64,000 nt of DNA from Corbicula japonica. Lineage: Eukaryota > Mollusca > Bivalvia > Venerida > Cyrenidae. The position numbers and the translations under genes are program-made. Shown in pieces: positions 45,683-56,580 of this stretch. Location of the stretch: assembly GCA_038501625.1 (NCBI GenBank), contig JAZAYU010000006.1, positions 11,082,181 to 11,146,180 of the forward strand, written 5' to 3'. The first letter of the stretch is position 1; each line of letters opens with the position of its first letter. A model generated the notes under the pieces. The model had not been told where the DNA came from, did no database searches, and was given only the letters and a program-made list of their open reading frames with translations.

Positions 45683-46270
45683 ACGGAACCAGTCAGAGCC
45701 TTATTTTTATGACGCCTCGTCCAATGTTTACTAGAACAAAATAATAAGTGAACTTTTTAACGATTTTTACCGAAACATTTTTAATTTCAAACAAATATTC
45801 TGATACATGTATATCAAATATTGATATATGGCAAAATATACTTGGTCCATAATATAACATATTTTCATCAGAAAATGTTCAGCATTCTAACTGCAAATTA
45901 CTTGGTCCATAATATAACATATTTTCATTACTGAATGTTCAGCATTCTAACCGTAAAGGCGTGAAATTTACCTCCTAGAATAGTATATATTAACATAAAT
46001 CTCGTACCAGCTGACGGAACCAGTCAGAGCCTTATCTTTATAACGCCTCGTCCAATATTAACTAAAACAAAATAAGTGAAGTTTTTAACGATTTTTACCA
46101 AAGGAAACGTTTTAAGTTCAAACAAATATTCTGATATATCAAATATTGATATATGGCAAAATGTACTTGATTCATAATATAACATATTTTCATCAGAAAA
46201 TGTTCAGCATTCTGACTGCAAATGCGTGAAATTTACCTCCTAGAATAGTATATATCAATAATCTCGTACC
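45683..46270 (+). repeat. Tandem duplication of a ~330-bp unit
   Basis: ACGGAACCAGTCAGAGCCTTA starts copies near 45683 and 46013. Both run through TCGTCCAAT and a TATCAAATATTGATATATGGC block to TCTCGTACCAGCTGA. The first copy contains an extra internal ~62-bp duplication (ACTTGGTCCATAATATAAC). Confidence 0.8.
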
Positions 46271-46432
46271 AGCTGATTCCAGTTGCGCGTAGCCTTAACC
46301 AAGCGTTTGCCCAATTGGAGTCTATTATTACTTTTCTGATTTTTTGAATAACACCACTATTTTACCAAGATGTATAAGAAAGTAACGCACACTCACAGGG
46401 TTAGGAACAGTGTCAATTAAAGCTGGAGATAC

Positions 46433-47234
46433 CTAGATCTTCGGTCTAGGGACGTTCATATTTCTTATTAACTCTACAAAATAACCATCCACCTTTTCCA
46501 ATACGTATCTCATAGAAGGATTTTGATGTAGAATTTTAGAAACAATAATTTCCTGAACTAGAAGCGGTAAAAGTCGAAACGGAAAACGGGTTTTCTTTAT
46601 TTTCTTCTGTTGTCTCTCCTTTATCACTGTTGCACGCTTGGTTCGCAGGGAATCAATAATCGAGGTCTCTCCCTGGTCCTGTTCAAAGTTATCTGGTTCT
46701 GGCGTAGGCAAAACAGTGTCTTCAGTAAATTCACGTAGCAGGTCGACATCGACAGATACACTTAGATAATGCAATCCCTTGTCTTCGGGGAAATATCCGA
46801 TAGGTTAGAATCATAAACCCCATCATTTGATACTAAGGCGCAATGGTCAGCTCCAGCAGCCGACACAACATAACATTGCATGTTGTACTCGCGCATAATG
46901 GCTATTAACGTGATATTATCGCCATATGAGCCGTCTTGTGACATATGCGTTAAGTAGTCGTCAAAGCTTGATGATTTACCGCTTCTCCACTTAGCTGCGC
47001 TTCATCCCTGTAGATTCCATGTTGTTGAAGTTGATGTTTAATGGCTGCGAACTGGCAGTTACCGTCTGGCTCTGGGTTCATTATAACATGCACACCATTT
47101 TGAAATTCTGTATCAAACATCTGAATTTTATCAGCATGTTTCAATACCTGATAATACTGTGCTCGATGAAGTTTCTTTTGAGCTCTGTCTTTGCGATTGT
47201 CTTTGTGATTGTCTTTGCGATTTTTTGTACTTTG
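46433..47234 (-). pseudogene. OTU-type cysteine protease domain of the Ginger-like element
   Basis: Minus strand, same frame as the integrase after a TAA at 47235. A Lys/Asp-rich linker (KDNHKDNRKD) precedes NPEPDGNCQFAAI, with the catalytic Asp and Cys of OTU proteases. Then come YRDEAQLSGEAVN and, after a one-base shift near 46970, DGSYGDNITLIAIMREYN, the conserved WGD..TL.A-like region with Tyr for Trp. After another shift near 46770 comes HYLSVSVD, bearing the catalytic His. A basic C-terminal tail follows. OTU enzymes usually remove ubiquitin; its role in transposition is unknown. All catalytic residues are recognisable but the frame is broken. Confidence 0.8.
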
Positions 47235-48460
47235 TTAATTTTTTGTTGCTTTTGTCGTTCCATTTCCAATGTCAAGCATGTTTTCTACACCAACCCACTC
47301 TTGAACTATATTTTTGTTCTTAGGACTCACATATTCTATTAAATATCTGCCTCTGGAGAGTTTCGCATCTTTTACAATGCCATTTAGTATTCGTCGTTTG
47401 GTGGGAACTCTTTGTCTACTGAATGGATATCTCAATAAAATCTTTTCTCCTTTTTTGTACATACTTGGTTTTTTGGCCCCTTTCACCTGTCGTCTCCTGA
47501 AGGATTTGTATGCTGCAGTCAGACGTATTTTGATTTCATTTCTGCTCAATGACTTGGGTGCCCTAGTATGGCTCCTGCCGTTATAAACTTGAAACGGTGT
47601 CAATTTCCCAGAACTCTCTTTACACTAGTATTAAGTGAATGAGCAATTTGTTGTAAATCACGGACCCAGTTAAATCCAGATTCTTGTCTGCATGCATAGA
47701 TGATTTTGTTTTTCAAAGAACGATTCGACCTTTCGCACTTTCCCTGAGACTGCGGGTAATACGGACGACCATGAACGACTTTGATATTATGCTTCTGCAA
47801 TAATGACTTCATAGCTGGTCCTTGAAATTCCGATCCATTATCGCATTGTATCGTTTCGGGAAACCCATGGTCTAACATTACTTTCTCCAGGGCGGTTGCT
47901 ACTTCTGTCGAGGCCTTCGACTTCAGAGGTTGTGGCATGGTATATCATGAGTAAATATCAATCACTTGCAGTATGTATCTATATGTTGACTCTTGATACT
48001 TTACTTCGAACCCCTTCATGTTTACTATGTCTATCTGCTATCGTTCATTTGACGCTGAAGATTTCACAGTCCTTGGAAATGGCTGGTTTGTAAATCTTGG
48101 GTATTCTTTATGATAGTAGGTACTTCGTTGTAGTATTTCGTTAATACTTCTTTCACTGAAACCTGCATACCGTTCCTTCAATTTGTTATACAATACTCGT
48201 GATCCGCAACCATTATTCTCTTTGAATGTTCTTTCAACATAACTCGGTAACTCTTCCTGTACAATTACAATTTTCCCATAACACATCAAGCGGCCGTCCT
48301 CATGTACAGAAAAATCTTTTCTTTTACGAAGAAGATTAAGTGCCTGTATTTGTTCGTTTGATCTTAGCTTGACTGGAATTTTGAACTCGCCCTTCAACCT
48401 GGAAACAATTATGTCGGACTTGGATTTTGAAATACACCCGAGGGTTTCGCCTCTCGCCAT
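47235..48460 (-). pseudogene. Ginger-like integrase/transposase (D,D35E)
   Basis: The minus-strand frame from ATG at 48460 (MARGETLG) follows a likely acceptor (CTTTTCAATTTCAG). A region with NKLKERYAGFSERSINEIL precedes the catalytic core. The first Asp is in QIDIVNM, with the preceding Trp codon changed to TAG. The second Asp is in IQCDNGSEF and the Glu in GKCERSNRSLK, exactly 35 residues later. A second Trp-to-stop (TGA) follows DIYS. A one-base shift near 47605 leads to the C-terminal part (TPFQVYNGRSHTRAP, KKGEKILLRYP, EYVSPKNKNIVQEWVGVENML). The two stops at Trp codons and the shift make it non-functional. Confidence 0.85.
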
Positions 48461-48774
48461 TTGCCAATGTTCAAGACGACAGACTGAAATTGAAAAGATT
48501 TGTTCTCATTTGAAACGAGCGCTGTTTATAAATCACATACTGTATAACTGTTCATGATAACAACATATTTATTAAAGAGGGGTTAACCAGTATTACAAGA
48601 GCGTGGCCCTCAACAATGTCATATCATCATCACAAGAGGATCAAGATCCTAAAGTCGCTCACCTGCTTAAAAGCTTGTTGCCTTTTAATGATGGTCAAAT
48701 TCAGTAGGGATAAAGGTCATATTGACAATGAAAGCTTGTGTCCATGAGTGCATTTTGTTGTAATATAAAGATTA

Positions 48775-49310
48775 TATAAAGCTAGCTCATATAGTTTCTG
48801 AGAAATGAGTCTGAACATTAATCACTGATGGGTGTGCATTATTTTTCAAAGTTTTCTAGTTTTCTCGCAGTAACGTTCAAATCCGGAAAAATCAAAATGA
48901 CGGGTATCATCACTGTATTGCCCCCTATCTACAAACCAGGTTTCATGATGCTAGCTCATATATTTTCTGAGATATAAGCCTGGACATAAATCACTGATGA
49001 ATGTGCATTATTTTACAAAGTTTTCTAGTTTTCGCACAGCAAGGCTCAAATCCGTAAAAGTCAAAATTGCTGACATAATCCTTGTATTACCCTCTATCTA
49101 CCTAGCACACTTCATGTAGCTAGCTACTATGGTTTCTGAGATACGAGTCCGGACATGACGTGCATTACTTTTCTGGTTTTCTCACAGCAAGCCTCAAACT
49201 TAGAAAAATCAAAAATCAACATTTTCCTAACATTGCCCTGTATCTACATTCAAAGTTTCATGAAGCTAGCTCAAATGGTTTCTGAGAAATGAGTCCGGAC
49301 ATAAAACGGA
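48775..49310 (-). repeat. Satellite of ~170-bp units inside the Ginger-like element
   Basis: Reverse of the satellite at 38130-39010, about three to four units, next to a CGGACGGACG run at 49305-49335. Confidence 0.8.
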
Positions 49311-49335
49311 CGGACGGACGTACGGACGGACGGAC

Positions 49336-51100
49336 GACCAGCGCCATAACATAAATCGTCCCTTCGGGCGTATTAAAAAACAAAAGCTATCATTTCACCA
49401 AAATAGCTACAAGTATAAAGATACAAAAGCGAGGCACTGATCAGGAAAACACTTGTGTATTAGGACACATGTAATAAACTAGTACTTTATATAGTACATG
49501 TATATTTTCAGGTGCAATTAATTAATTAATGAAAAATTTACATAACACTTACGTTATAACCATGAATGTTCTCTCCTCGGAGTGACTCTCTGAACTGATG
49601 AAGTTTGGTCATGCAGGTCGTTGTTCTTTCTTTCCTGGCCCCGCCTTAAGACAGTCGTCACAATTCCCGCCAAACTTTAAAGGTACCGAAGGACTTTGAA
49701 GTCATACACAACACACTCAGAAATCTTTGATTTCAAAAAGCGGCAATCTACAAAGACTTGCTTGAAAAAAGAGCCGGTAAGATCATCAAACGGCTGAAAT
49801 AATGTCAACCTTTGGATTAGACTACAACCTGATATTCATCCAAAAAATCAATGGAAAGTAGTCAAAATTGGTGTACTTATTTATTAAGATTTGTTTACTT
49901 ATTAGTTTTGGCGGGAATTCGAAGCTTTGCCCACTATATATTCAAAGTAATTTAGAACATATTAAGTGAAACTAATTAATTTAAGGAGAGGCTCGCTCGA
50001 TTCACAAGCTCTGCCACCATTTTCAATAAGATTACACTAATCACATAATTGGCAGGAAATATAATAATGATATTTGAATATCATAAAGTTTTGAAATACT
50101 CATAACTTCGTTTGAGAATGTCGTGTGTAATATCACAATGATGCGATATCGAGTTGTCGCGTGACATTTCCCGTCACCACTTCAGGGTAGTTACTTATTC
50201 TGGTCCTTACCATGAGCCTGGCTCTGTTTCCTAGATGCGTTACTTCCCTTTAATTTGACATTTTGTCTGTGGTTATTTACATCGACATGTTGTGGTTTGA
50301 TCCCACTGCAGGGCCGCCTCCGGGTAAACACAGCGTCATAAATTTAATAGCCCGAAACGCTGCCGGAGGTATTTATTTGAAAATGTCGATGTTTGAAGGT
50401 CATCCTTACAAATTGGTGTCAGACTGATCGACTGCGGTTTAGTTCCATAATATTGAAATACAACCACTTAATAAATTCTAAAACGACATCTCTCCGTAAA
50501 TACCATATATGCGACTAGCGACAGCGGAAGTGCGATAAGACATCGCAACATGGCGAAACAGCGCATGACAATCCGATACGAAATTCGGAAATGTCGCCAT
50601 GTCGTATCGCATTGCCGTGCGTCGCCCAGCGCACGACATGTAATAACGCGATACGATATTGCTTAATTGCAATACAACATCGTCACTTTACGATACAACA
50701 CGCAAAATTGCGATTCGTCGCGTGACGTTTGCTTGGCGAAAATTAAGATTACGTAAAGATTACATTCTTACAAGTTCTCATTTTACAAAATTATATTGCA
50801 TCTACCTATGATTGAACTAGGAAAATATCTATACTGACTTCCTATATAATGCAATACGATTTATAGGTCCTTTATTGTTGCATCTTGTTTAAATTATGCT
50901 TTCCCGAGCAAAGGAGCGATTCCATGCATCAAAATTCACAATAACCGAGGAGCTAGAGATATTTTCAAATGCTGAGAAATCATGTAAATCCATAAGAGCT
51001 AACAGTAATAATTATATTTTTCAGGATTAACTTCATATCATAGTCACATGTGCAAGACGTAGGAATGTGTCACATAATTATGTGAAAAATTCGTTGTTAC
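49336..51100 (-). other. Non-coding right part of the Ginger-like element
   Basis: Inverted counterpart of 36300-38100. Includes GCGATACGACATGTCG-type sequence around 50600. A 64-codon minus-strand frame (50478-50672) begins MQLSNIVSRYYMSCAGRRT and matches the start of a frame at 36745-37002 in the other copy. The match is explained by DNA homology and I see no domain. Confidence 0.6.
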
Positions 51101-51246
51101 CTAGTGGTGGTTAGAAAATAGGCCTCGAAATTTTCTCAGCACATTTTTGGCCATTTTCGTACGAAATTTTCACAAATATGAGAAATTTTCGTACGAATTT
51201 TTCACACGTGTGACGAATTCGTTTGTGTGAAAATTTCGGTTCAGCA

Positions 51247-51345
51247 TATCCTTGAAGGAAAATCGTGTCCTGTCCATAACTTTTTTATTTCTAGTTTGAT
51301 TTTATAATAATTTCACGGAAATTAAGTCCATATCAAGAAGAGGGG
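51247..51345 (+). repeat. Satellite, right flank of the Ginger-like insertion
   Basis: TATCCTTGAAGGAAAATCGTG and GTCCATAACTTTTT continue the unit broken at 43976. Confidence 0.7.
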
Positions 51346-51489
51346 TTACATGCAAACCAGAATTTAGTTTCAAAATATTGGTCAGGAAAAAGATTAAACA
51401 ATCATAGTTCTAAGTTTTGTTATACAAAAATCTTAAAATCAATTATTCTTTTTATATATGTTATAAAAAAAGTGAAATAATTTTAAGGA

Positions 51490-51960
51490 ATGGCCACATT
51501 CAGCAGACACAGCCTCCGCACACAGCCAAAAAGTCGAGGAGAAGAGAGCATGGTATTACAATAGTCAGTTTCGATATGGACGCCACAAACAATTAACGAA
51601 ACTGCAAACCCGAGGGGTTACCGCCTTGGAACGGTCAGTGGCAAAACAATTTGCCACTGAGGATTCAAACCAGGTTCTATGGTGCACCAACCTCACACTT
51701 GCCACAACAGGTTCTAATATCACAAAACAAGTACAATTTATCTTGGTGAAATAACCCTCCCATCAGATCAACACTGTTGCATGAAAAAGCACACTAACAT
51801 TAAAACATAAGAATTAGCATCAACAAGTGTCAAAGTGGGCGGGTACTTAATGATCTTACCGAGAGTAGAGTACCTGGAGTCAAATCAGCAAGAACACGAT
51901 GACAGAAATAAGTGAAAAAAATCGAGCTTCTTGGTCCTTTTAGAAAAGAGATTTTCCCAT
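51490..51960 (+). repeat. Interspersed repeat R1, long copy
   Basis: ACACAGCCTCCGCACACAGCC to AAATCGAGCTTCTTGGTCC, colinear with the copy at 20600. Confidence 0.7.
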
Positions 51961-52769
51961 CAACCTTTAGGTGAACATTTTATAAGTTGCAAAGGTATGC
52001 TACGGCCAAAGATTTCTGTTCAACATTTGTCCTTTAGAAAGCCAAATGTTACATTGACCTTTGAGGACGTTTCATGGGTATTGAACGCGAAACTACCTGA
52101 TAAAGGACAATATTTGTGTGATGTTTGGCGGAAAGCCTTCAGCCTTCGAAGTTATGCTGCAAGTCAAGGAGTTTTGCTTACATTTTAAACTGTATATGTC
52201 AAATTTGATTCTAATCTTGGCGCTAGGGTCATGGTTCTTTTAAATGACACCCCACCGCATTTGTGGTGAACACTGAAACGTCAATGACGCGACTGTGCAT
52301 CACTCATCGCACGCAAGCTCAATATATGCCGCATAATTTCGAAAAAATGATGTAGTTATAGCATTTGGTAAACTTATTCTTAAAGCGAAAATTTAATAAA
52401 AAAAACTTGACAAAAAAGGCTATTTTATTCCTAGTTAAAAGGAATGTTTTGTTAAAAACTTTTGACCAAGGTTATTGCCGGGTTTGCGAAATTAAAACAA
52501 ATGGGAAACTGAAACTGACTTTCTTTGATGGAACGCCTATTTTTATACCTTTACATATTCAATGGCATTGTACAATAAAACATACATGTATATATTACAT
52601 AAATTATAAAATCAAGTTTTGTTTAAAGTTAAAATATATACCTGAGCATGTATAATAAAACACTATACTCTAAAACAGCAAATTTAAAATATATCCATAG
52701 GTAAAACAGCATTGTTCATAAGGGTCGATTACATCATATATAAAATTGGCAGTCAATCACATTAAAACT
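51961..52769. other. Stretch without a recognised gene
   Basis: Two frames (51931-52188 and 52365-52655, plus strand) have no recognisable domain. The first begins inside R1. I do not call either a gene. Confidence 0.4.
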
Positions 52770-53235
52770 ATGCGATCAAGTCTCTAAAATAGTAAGTTTT
52801 TAGGATTTTATTAAAAAAATCAAGGGCATTAGACTGTCTAATATATAAAGTCATTGCGTTATAGAGCCTCGGACCAACCATGCAAAACCATCTGTCGGCG
52901 AATGCCTTCTCTGATTGAAAGGAACAACGTATGTTGATTACATGTTGTTAACGATCTTTATCCATGTTTTGTGGGGGACATTTCGTAAACAATTCCTTCA
53001 GATAGAGTGGCGCTTTACCAACTGAACAGTTTTACATCAATGTCAACAATTTAAAGTTTATTCTTGCTTTAACTGCCAGCCAGTGAAAGTCATAAAGGGC
53101 AGTTTTAGAACTTTCAAATTTGCCAAGATTGAGAACAAGTTTCGCACAAAAATGATGTGATTCCGTATAATCTTGGGTATAAATATTGGATACGCTAAGC
53201 AGAATATATTATATTTTTGTACTACAAAGCTATCG
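52770..53235 (-). pseudogene. CR1/L2-type LINE, C-terminal RT fragment
   Basis: One minus-strand frame with two stops reads AKLVLNLGKFESSKTALYDF, HWLAVKARINFKLLTL, then VGKAPLYLKELF, and AFADRWFCMVGPRLYNAMTL ending IRQSNALDFFNKILKTY. This is the conserved C-terminal region after the palm and thumb in many CR1/L2-type LINEs (the LHWLPV and GPRLWNSLP blocks). TAA codons occur after LLTLM and after NMDKDR. The 5' part with the active site is absent. Confidence 0.8.
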
Positions 53236-53299
53236 ATCATTTATTCATTCATGTATTCGTCTTTAAACAATAAATTAAGTCCACGTATTTATAAGCGTG

Positions 53300-55185
53300 T
53301 TTCCAATTAACGGCCTGTCAGGCGTTTTAGCAAGCATAGAAAAGGTGCGCTTGCTATCACGAATAAGATGGAATCATTATGTGTGTACTTCTGAGAGTAA
53401 TCGTAATATATTGAGTTCATCATGGTTTGAAAGACATCTGGGTTGTTTAAACTGTACAAAACCTAACTAATTAAAACAAAGAAAGACTTTCATTACACAA
53501 AATTGCTATTTATAAGTGTAAAGATATACCTATGGCAAACAATATGCATTAGCGTGATCTGAAATCCGAACAAGGTTTTACATTGTTTCCCGACCCATAC
53601 AGTAATGGTTTCTCCCTGCACGTGATAAAGAAAGTGAACGAAAACTTGCATTCTTAAATCATAAAGCTAGAAACTCACTAAATTGATGAAAAAGGAACTT
53701 TGAATGCCACTAAATCTATACTGGCTGGGATATTAGAACAACCCATCTTAAAACTGGCCGAATTATTAAATCAAAAGTAATTGTAGAAGTTAGTTATATA
53801 AACATAAATTAATATTGTGCACAACGACCTTAAAAGGACGTAGCTTGTAACAGCGCTGATTGAATGCACCAGGAGACTTTTTTCCAACCGCCAAACGACA
53901 TAAACAACGCTACTGTGACATTGAAATATGTGAAAATGGAATAATGAAAGCCATCGAACGCGTCAATCACGAATATATTGCAGGCTTTGTCTGATTGACA
54001 AAAACGTACAAATACAGAAAAACTAATACTATTGATAATCGGCAACTGGTTAAGTGTAATTCTTGAAGGCTTATTTTATACAGTAGGATTGACAAGTTGT
54101 CTCGATCAACAACTACATGTATATCATATGGTAGCCTGCGAAATAAATACCTCCTGGTGTCTTAGGCTGGTCAAACATCATCAAATTTTTAAAATAACAG
54201 TCTCAGTTTGTTTGGAATACTTTAAAAAATTGAACTTTTTAAAACACAAGCACCCGCTTTGACCTCTTGGGCCTAAGGACAAACTATTTTAAACAACAGT
54301 GGAATGAAGTTCGCGCGACATGTTACGGACAATCAACAATTAACGAGTGTTTAATATGAAAAATATAAATAAGAAATATCTTTTAAAAAGATAAACGGCG
54401 TTGATGGAAAAGACTTTTGTGTATTAGAAAGAAAGAAATATAGAGCGGGGAATGAGACACAATTAAGTAATCTTATTTTACTTGTTATAGCAGTTGACGA
54501 ACCATCTGTGCCTTCTTAGTATGGCCTAGGGATTAAGCGACCGAGTCATGGAAACCCCATAACTTCATTGAAAGTGTCTGTCCGAAAAAATGTTGAAGAT
54601 GTTGCAGCAATTTCGTCTTGTGGTAATACGTCGATTAAGGTACTTCATACTTTCTCATCATACCTTTTTACTGATGATGTCATTGAAGAGCTGTGAAAAT
54701 AAAATTATTATTTTTTTAACAATTTTCAAAAATACTGTTATTATTTTGTTATAAACAGATGAATATTGATAATTACAGAAGACAATTGTTGAAAAAAATG
54801 AATTTTGTTAGAAAGGTAATAAAATGTGGTACCTGCTTTGTTGTCTAATCCGGGTGTCAAAATAAAGCACTTTCCGCTCAAATATATTAAAAATAATTAA
54901 TTAATATAACAGTATAATAAGAGTTTGTTTGGAAACTGTTGAAAAAATGATAATTTAATTTTCACATCTCATCATTTGTACAACTGTATTATGTGCAAGT
55001 ATGAATTACCTTAAGGAAGCACTGTCTTTCATAGTCTTGATTTACATTCAGTTTCAGTAAAATACCTCTTGTAGAGTTAAAACACAAGATGAATAAATGT
55101 TCTTGAAATATAATAAATATAAATAATAACAACTTGTTTACAAGAGCGAAATCAACTCACTTTTACGTTAATTAATTTTTAAAAA
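53300..55185. other. Stretch without a recognised gene
   Basis: AT-rich. AAAGATAAACGGCGT.GATGG at about 54388-54410 recurs at about 62172. Frames at 53830-54045 and 54032-54262 are unrecognised. Confidence 0.4.
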
Positions 55186-55188
55186 GTG

Positions 55189-55253
55189 ATCCTCCCGAGT
55201 ATTGAACCCGGGCGAGTGCGCTAACCATTACACCAAAGAACCTTTGTGCTTGT
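55189..55253 (-). other. tRNA-derived sequence lacking the anticodon arm
   Basis: Minus strand: TTTGGTGTAATGGTTAGCGC is a clear tRNA A-box/D-arm. It is followed within a few bases by CCCGGGTTCAATACTCGGG, a T-arm/B-box. The anticodon stem-loop that should lie between is missing, so it is a relic and not a working tRNA gene. Confidence 0.7.
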
Positions 55254-55439
55254 GAGCTTGAAATTAACAATCAGTATCAAATAAACTAGAAAGGAACCAG
55301 ACAGAACTAGAAATATCTGCACGTCTCTGTCTTTTTACACTGTGTATTGTACGACAGAGTTTAACTAGAAAAGCTAGGTCAAAAGTGAGCTTAGACAGCT
55401 AACGCCGAATAACGCCGAAAAAAGTGAAATATACATATT

Positions 55440-55610
55440 AGCAATGGCTAAAGGACAAAGCCTCCAACATAGCCAACATGTAGAAAGGCAAAAAGAGGCA
55501 TGGATAATAAAGTGATTTTTGTTTTAAATAGTCACCGCAAACAATTAACGAGAAAGAGAACCAGAGGAGTTATCGCATTGGAACAGTCAGTAGCAAACAA
55601 TAAGTTGCTG
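55440..55610 (+). repeat. Interspersed repeat R1, fragment
   Basis: AGCCTCCAACATAGCCAACAT, AACAATTAACGAGAAAGAGA and GTTATCGCATTGGAACAGTC. Confidence 0.55.
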
Positions 55611-55855
55611 GTAATTGATTCCTCTGTTTGAACTCGAAATTGAATGGCCAATCTTTTGGCCAGTTATCCAATGACACATTATAAAAAAGGCATTATAATT
55701 TTTTACTTGTGCAAACACCGAGATGCGATCAAGTTATAATAATTATAGGTCGACCAAGCTAAATTGGCGATGTTTACAATTATTTATAGAATGTAAACAC
55801 GGGTGTAGGCAAATTTACGCGTTAAAAGTATTATTTTGCCTTTTTATATCACATC

Positions 55856-55939
55856 GCCCTGATAGCTCAGTGGCTAACGCTTCCGGCTGCCATAGGCCTA
55901 ACTTTTTTTCGACACGGGTTCGATTCACACTGACACATG
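55856..55939 (+). ncRNA. tRNA-like sequence (possible SINE head)
   Basis: GATAGCTCAGTGGCTAACGC matches an A box/D-arm and ACGGGTTCGATTCACAC matches a B box/T-arm, 40-odd bases apart. CTTTT shortly downstream could end pol III transcription. The 5' and 3' ends do not pair into an acceptor stem, so a canonical tRNA is not supported. Transcription is possible but unproven. Confidence 0.5.
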
Positions 55940-56084
55940 GCTTTTAACGAAATATTTAAGATTTATATTTTTTAAGTTTTACTGCAGTTATTTCAAAGTA
56001 TTATATGTATTTTGCTTCAGTTAATTATATCGCGTAAATAATTATTGTCTGAATATATTTTAAAAATGTAAACAAAAAAGAAAC

Positions 56085-56176
56085 ATGTTTCGAACCTACA
56101 ACCTATAACAGCGTTTCTACCATTGCATTCTAAAGTGTTTACAAGTCTGCGTTTTAGACCACTCGGCTAACGGGAC
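56085..56176 (-). ncRNA. tRNA-like sequence, Leu/Ser-type D-arm
   Basis: Minus strand: GTTAGCCGAGTGGTCTAAAACGC is an A box of the Leu/Ser style, and GTTGTAGGTTCGAAACATG contains a B box. A TTTCTTTTTT run lies just downstream, like a pol III terminator. The interval is long, as if it held an intron or long variable arm. The acceptor stem is not convincing. Confidence 0.5.
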
Positions 56177-56340
56177 AAGTATTGGGAGCTTTACGCTTTG
56201 TATTTAACAACGATTAAAATATTATTTCACTGTTTTCATGTAACGTCAATGTAAACACGCCAATGTAAACATTGCCAAATTACCGTTGTCTGATAATAAC
56301 ATATTCACTACTCAGCAAAATATGGAAACACATGTCTTGC

Positions 56341-56580
56341 TTTATCGGCGTTGGTAGAAAGGCGAGTTCGACAAAGAGTCCTTCACAGTAACTTGGTTTT
56401 GCAGCCAATACATCGTCCGGATAAAGGCACGAAGAAATACCCGGTGCACGTAAATACCTGTGCCTTGTGTATTATATATTGAAGCTGGTTTAATCAAACA
56501 AAGTTTTTGTTGCCGGACACATGTATCCATCCAATTTGTTCTTTCTGTGAAACTAGATGTAAGTTTCTTTAACTGAACTT
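56341..56580 (-). pseudogene. Cys-rich (PAN/apple-like) exon, decayed copy 3
   Basis: Aligns on the minus strand with 58865-59119 from AAGTTCAGTTAAAG, through a TGTCCGGCAACAAAA block and TCTTCGTGCCTTTATCCGGA, to TTCTACCAACGCCGATA. It is about 15 bases shorter, with indels and in-frame stops. The acceptor CAG is CAT and the donor GT is GC. It is head-to-head with the intact copy 2.3 kb to the right. Confidence 0.8.

Larger units (their letters stand above)
43977..51246 (-). mobile_element. Ginger-like DNA transposon with integrase and OTU protease
   Basis: The termini TGCTGAACCGAAATTTTCAC are inverted over about 95 bp. They are built of palindromic TTCGTACGAAAATTTCAC-type motifs. Both flanks are the same ~145-bp satellite. 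GCAT occurs at both junctions (43973-43976 and 51244-51247), a possible 4-bp target duplication that overlaps the right terminus. Coding is on the minus strand: integrase, then OTU domain, both damaged. The rest is satellite and non-coding sequence. Ginger elements are cut-and-paste transposons using a Gypsy-like integrase, and some are reported with OTU domains. That assignment is from family knowledge. Confidence 0.75.
55757..56283. repeat. Inverted-terminus unit containing two tRNA-like sequences
   Basis: Left end TAAATTGGCGATGTTTAC; right end GTAAACATTGCCAAATTA, its near reverse complement. Further TGTAAACAC blocks occur inside both ends. The two convergent tRNA-like sequences lie within. 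Confidence 0.6.

Noticed and set aside
51931..52655. Two unassigned plus-strand frames
   Set aside because: No recognisable domain, splice context or homolog within the window; one begins inside R1.
55189..55253. Functional tRNA gene
   Set aside because: The anticodon stem-loop is absent although D- and T-arm sequences are good.
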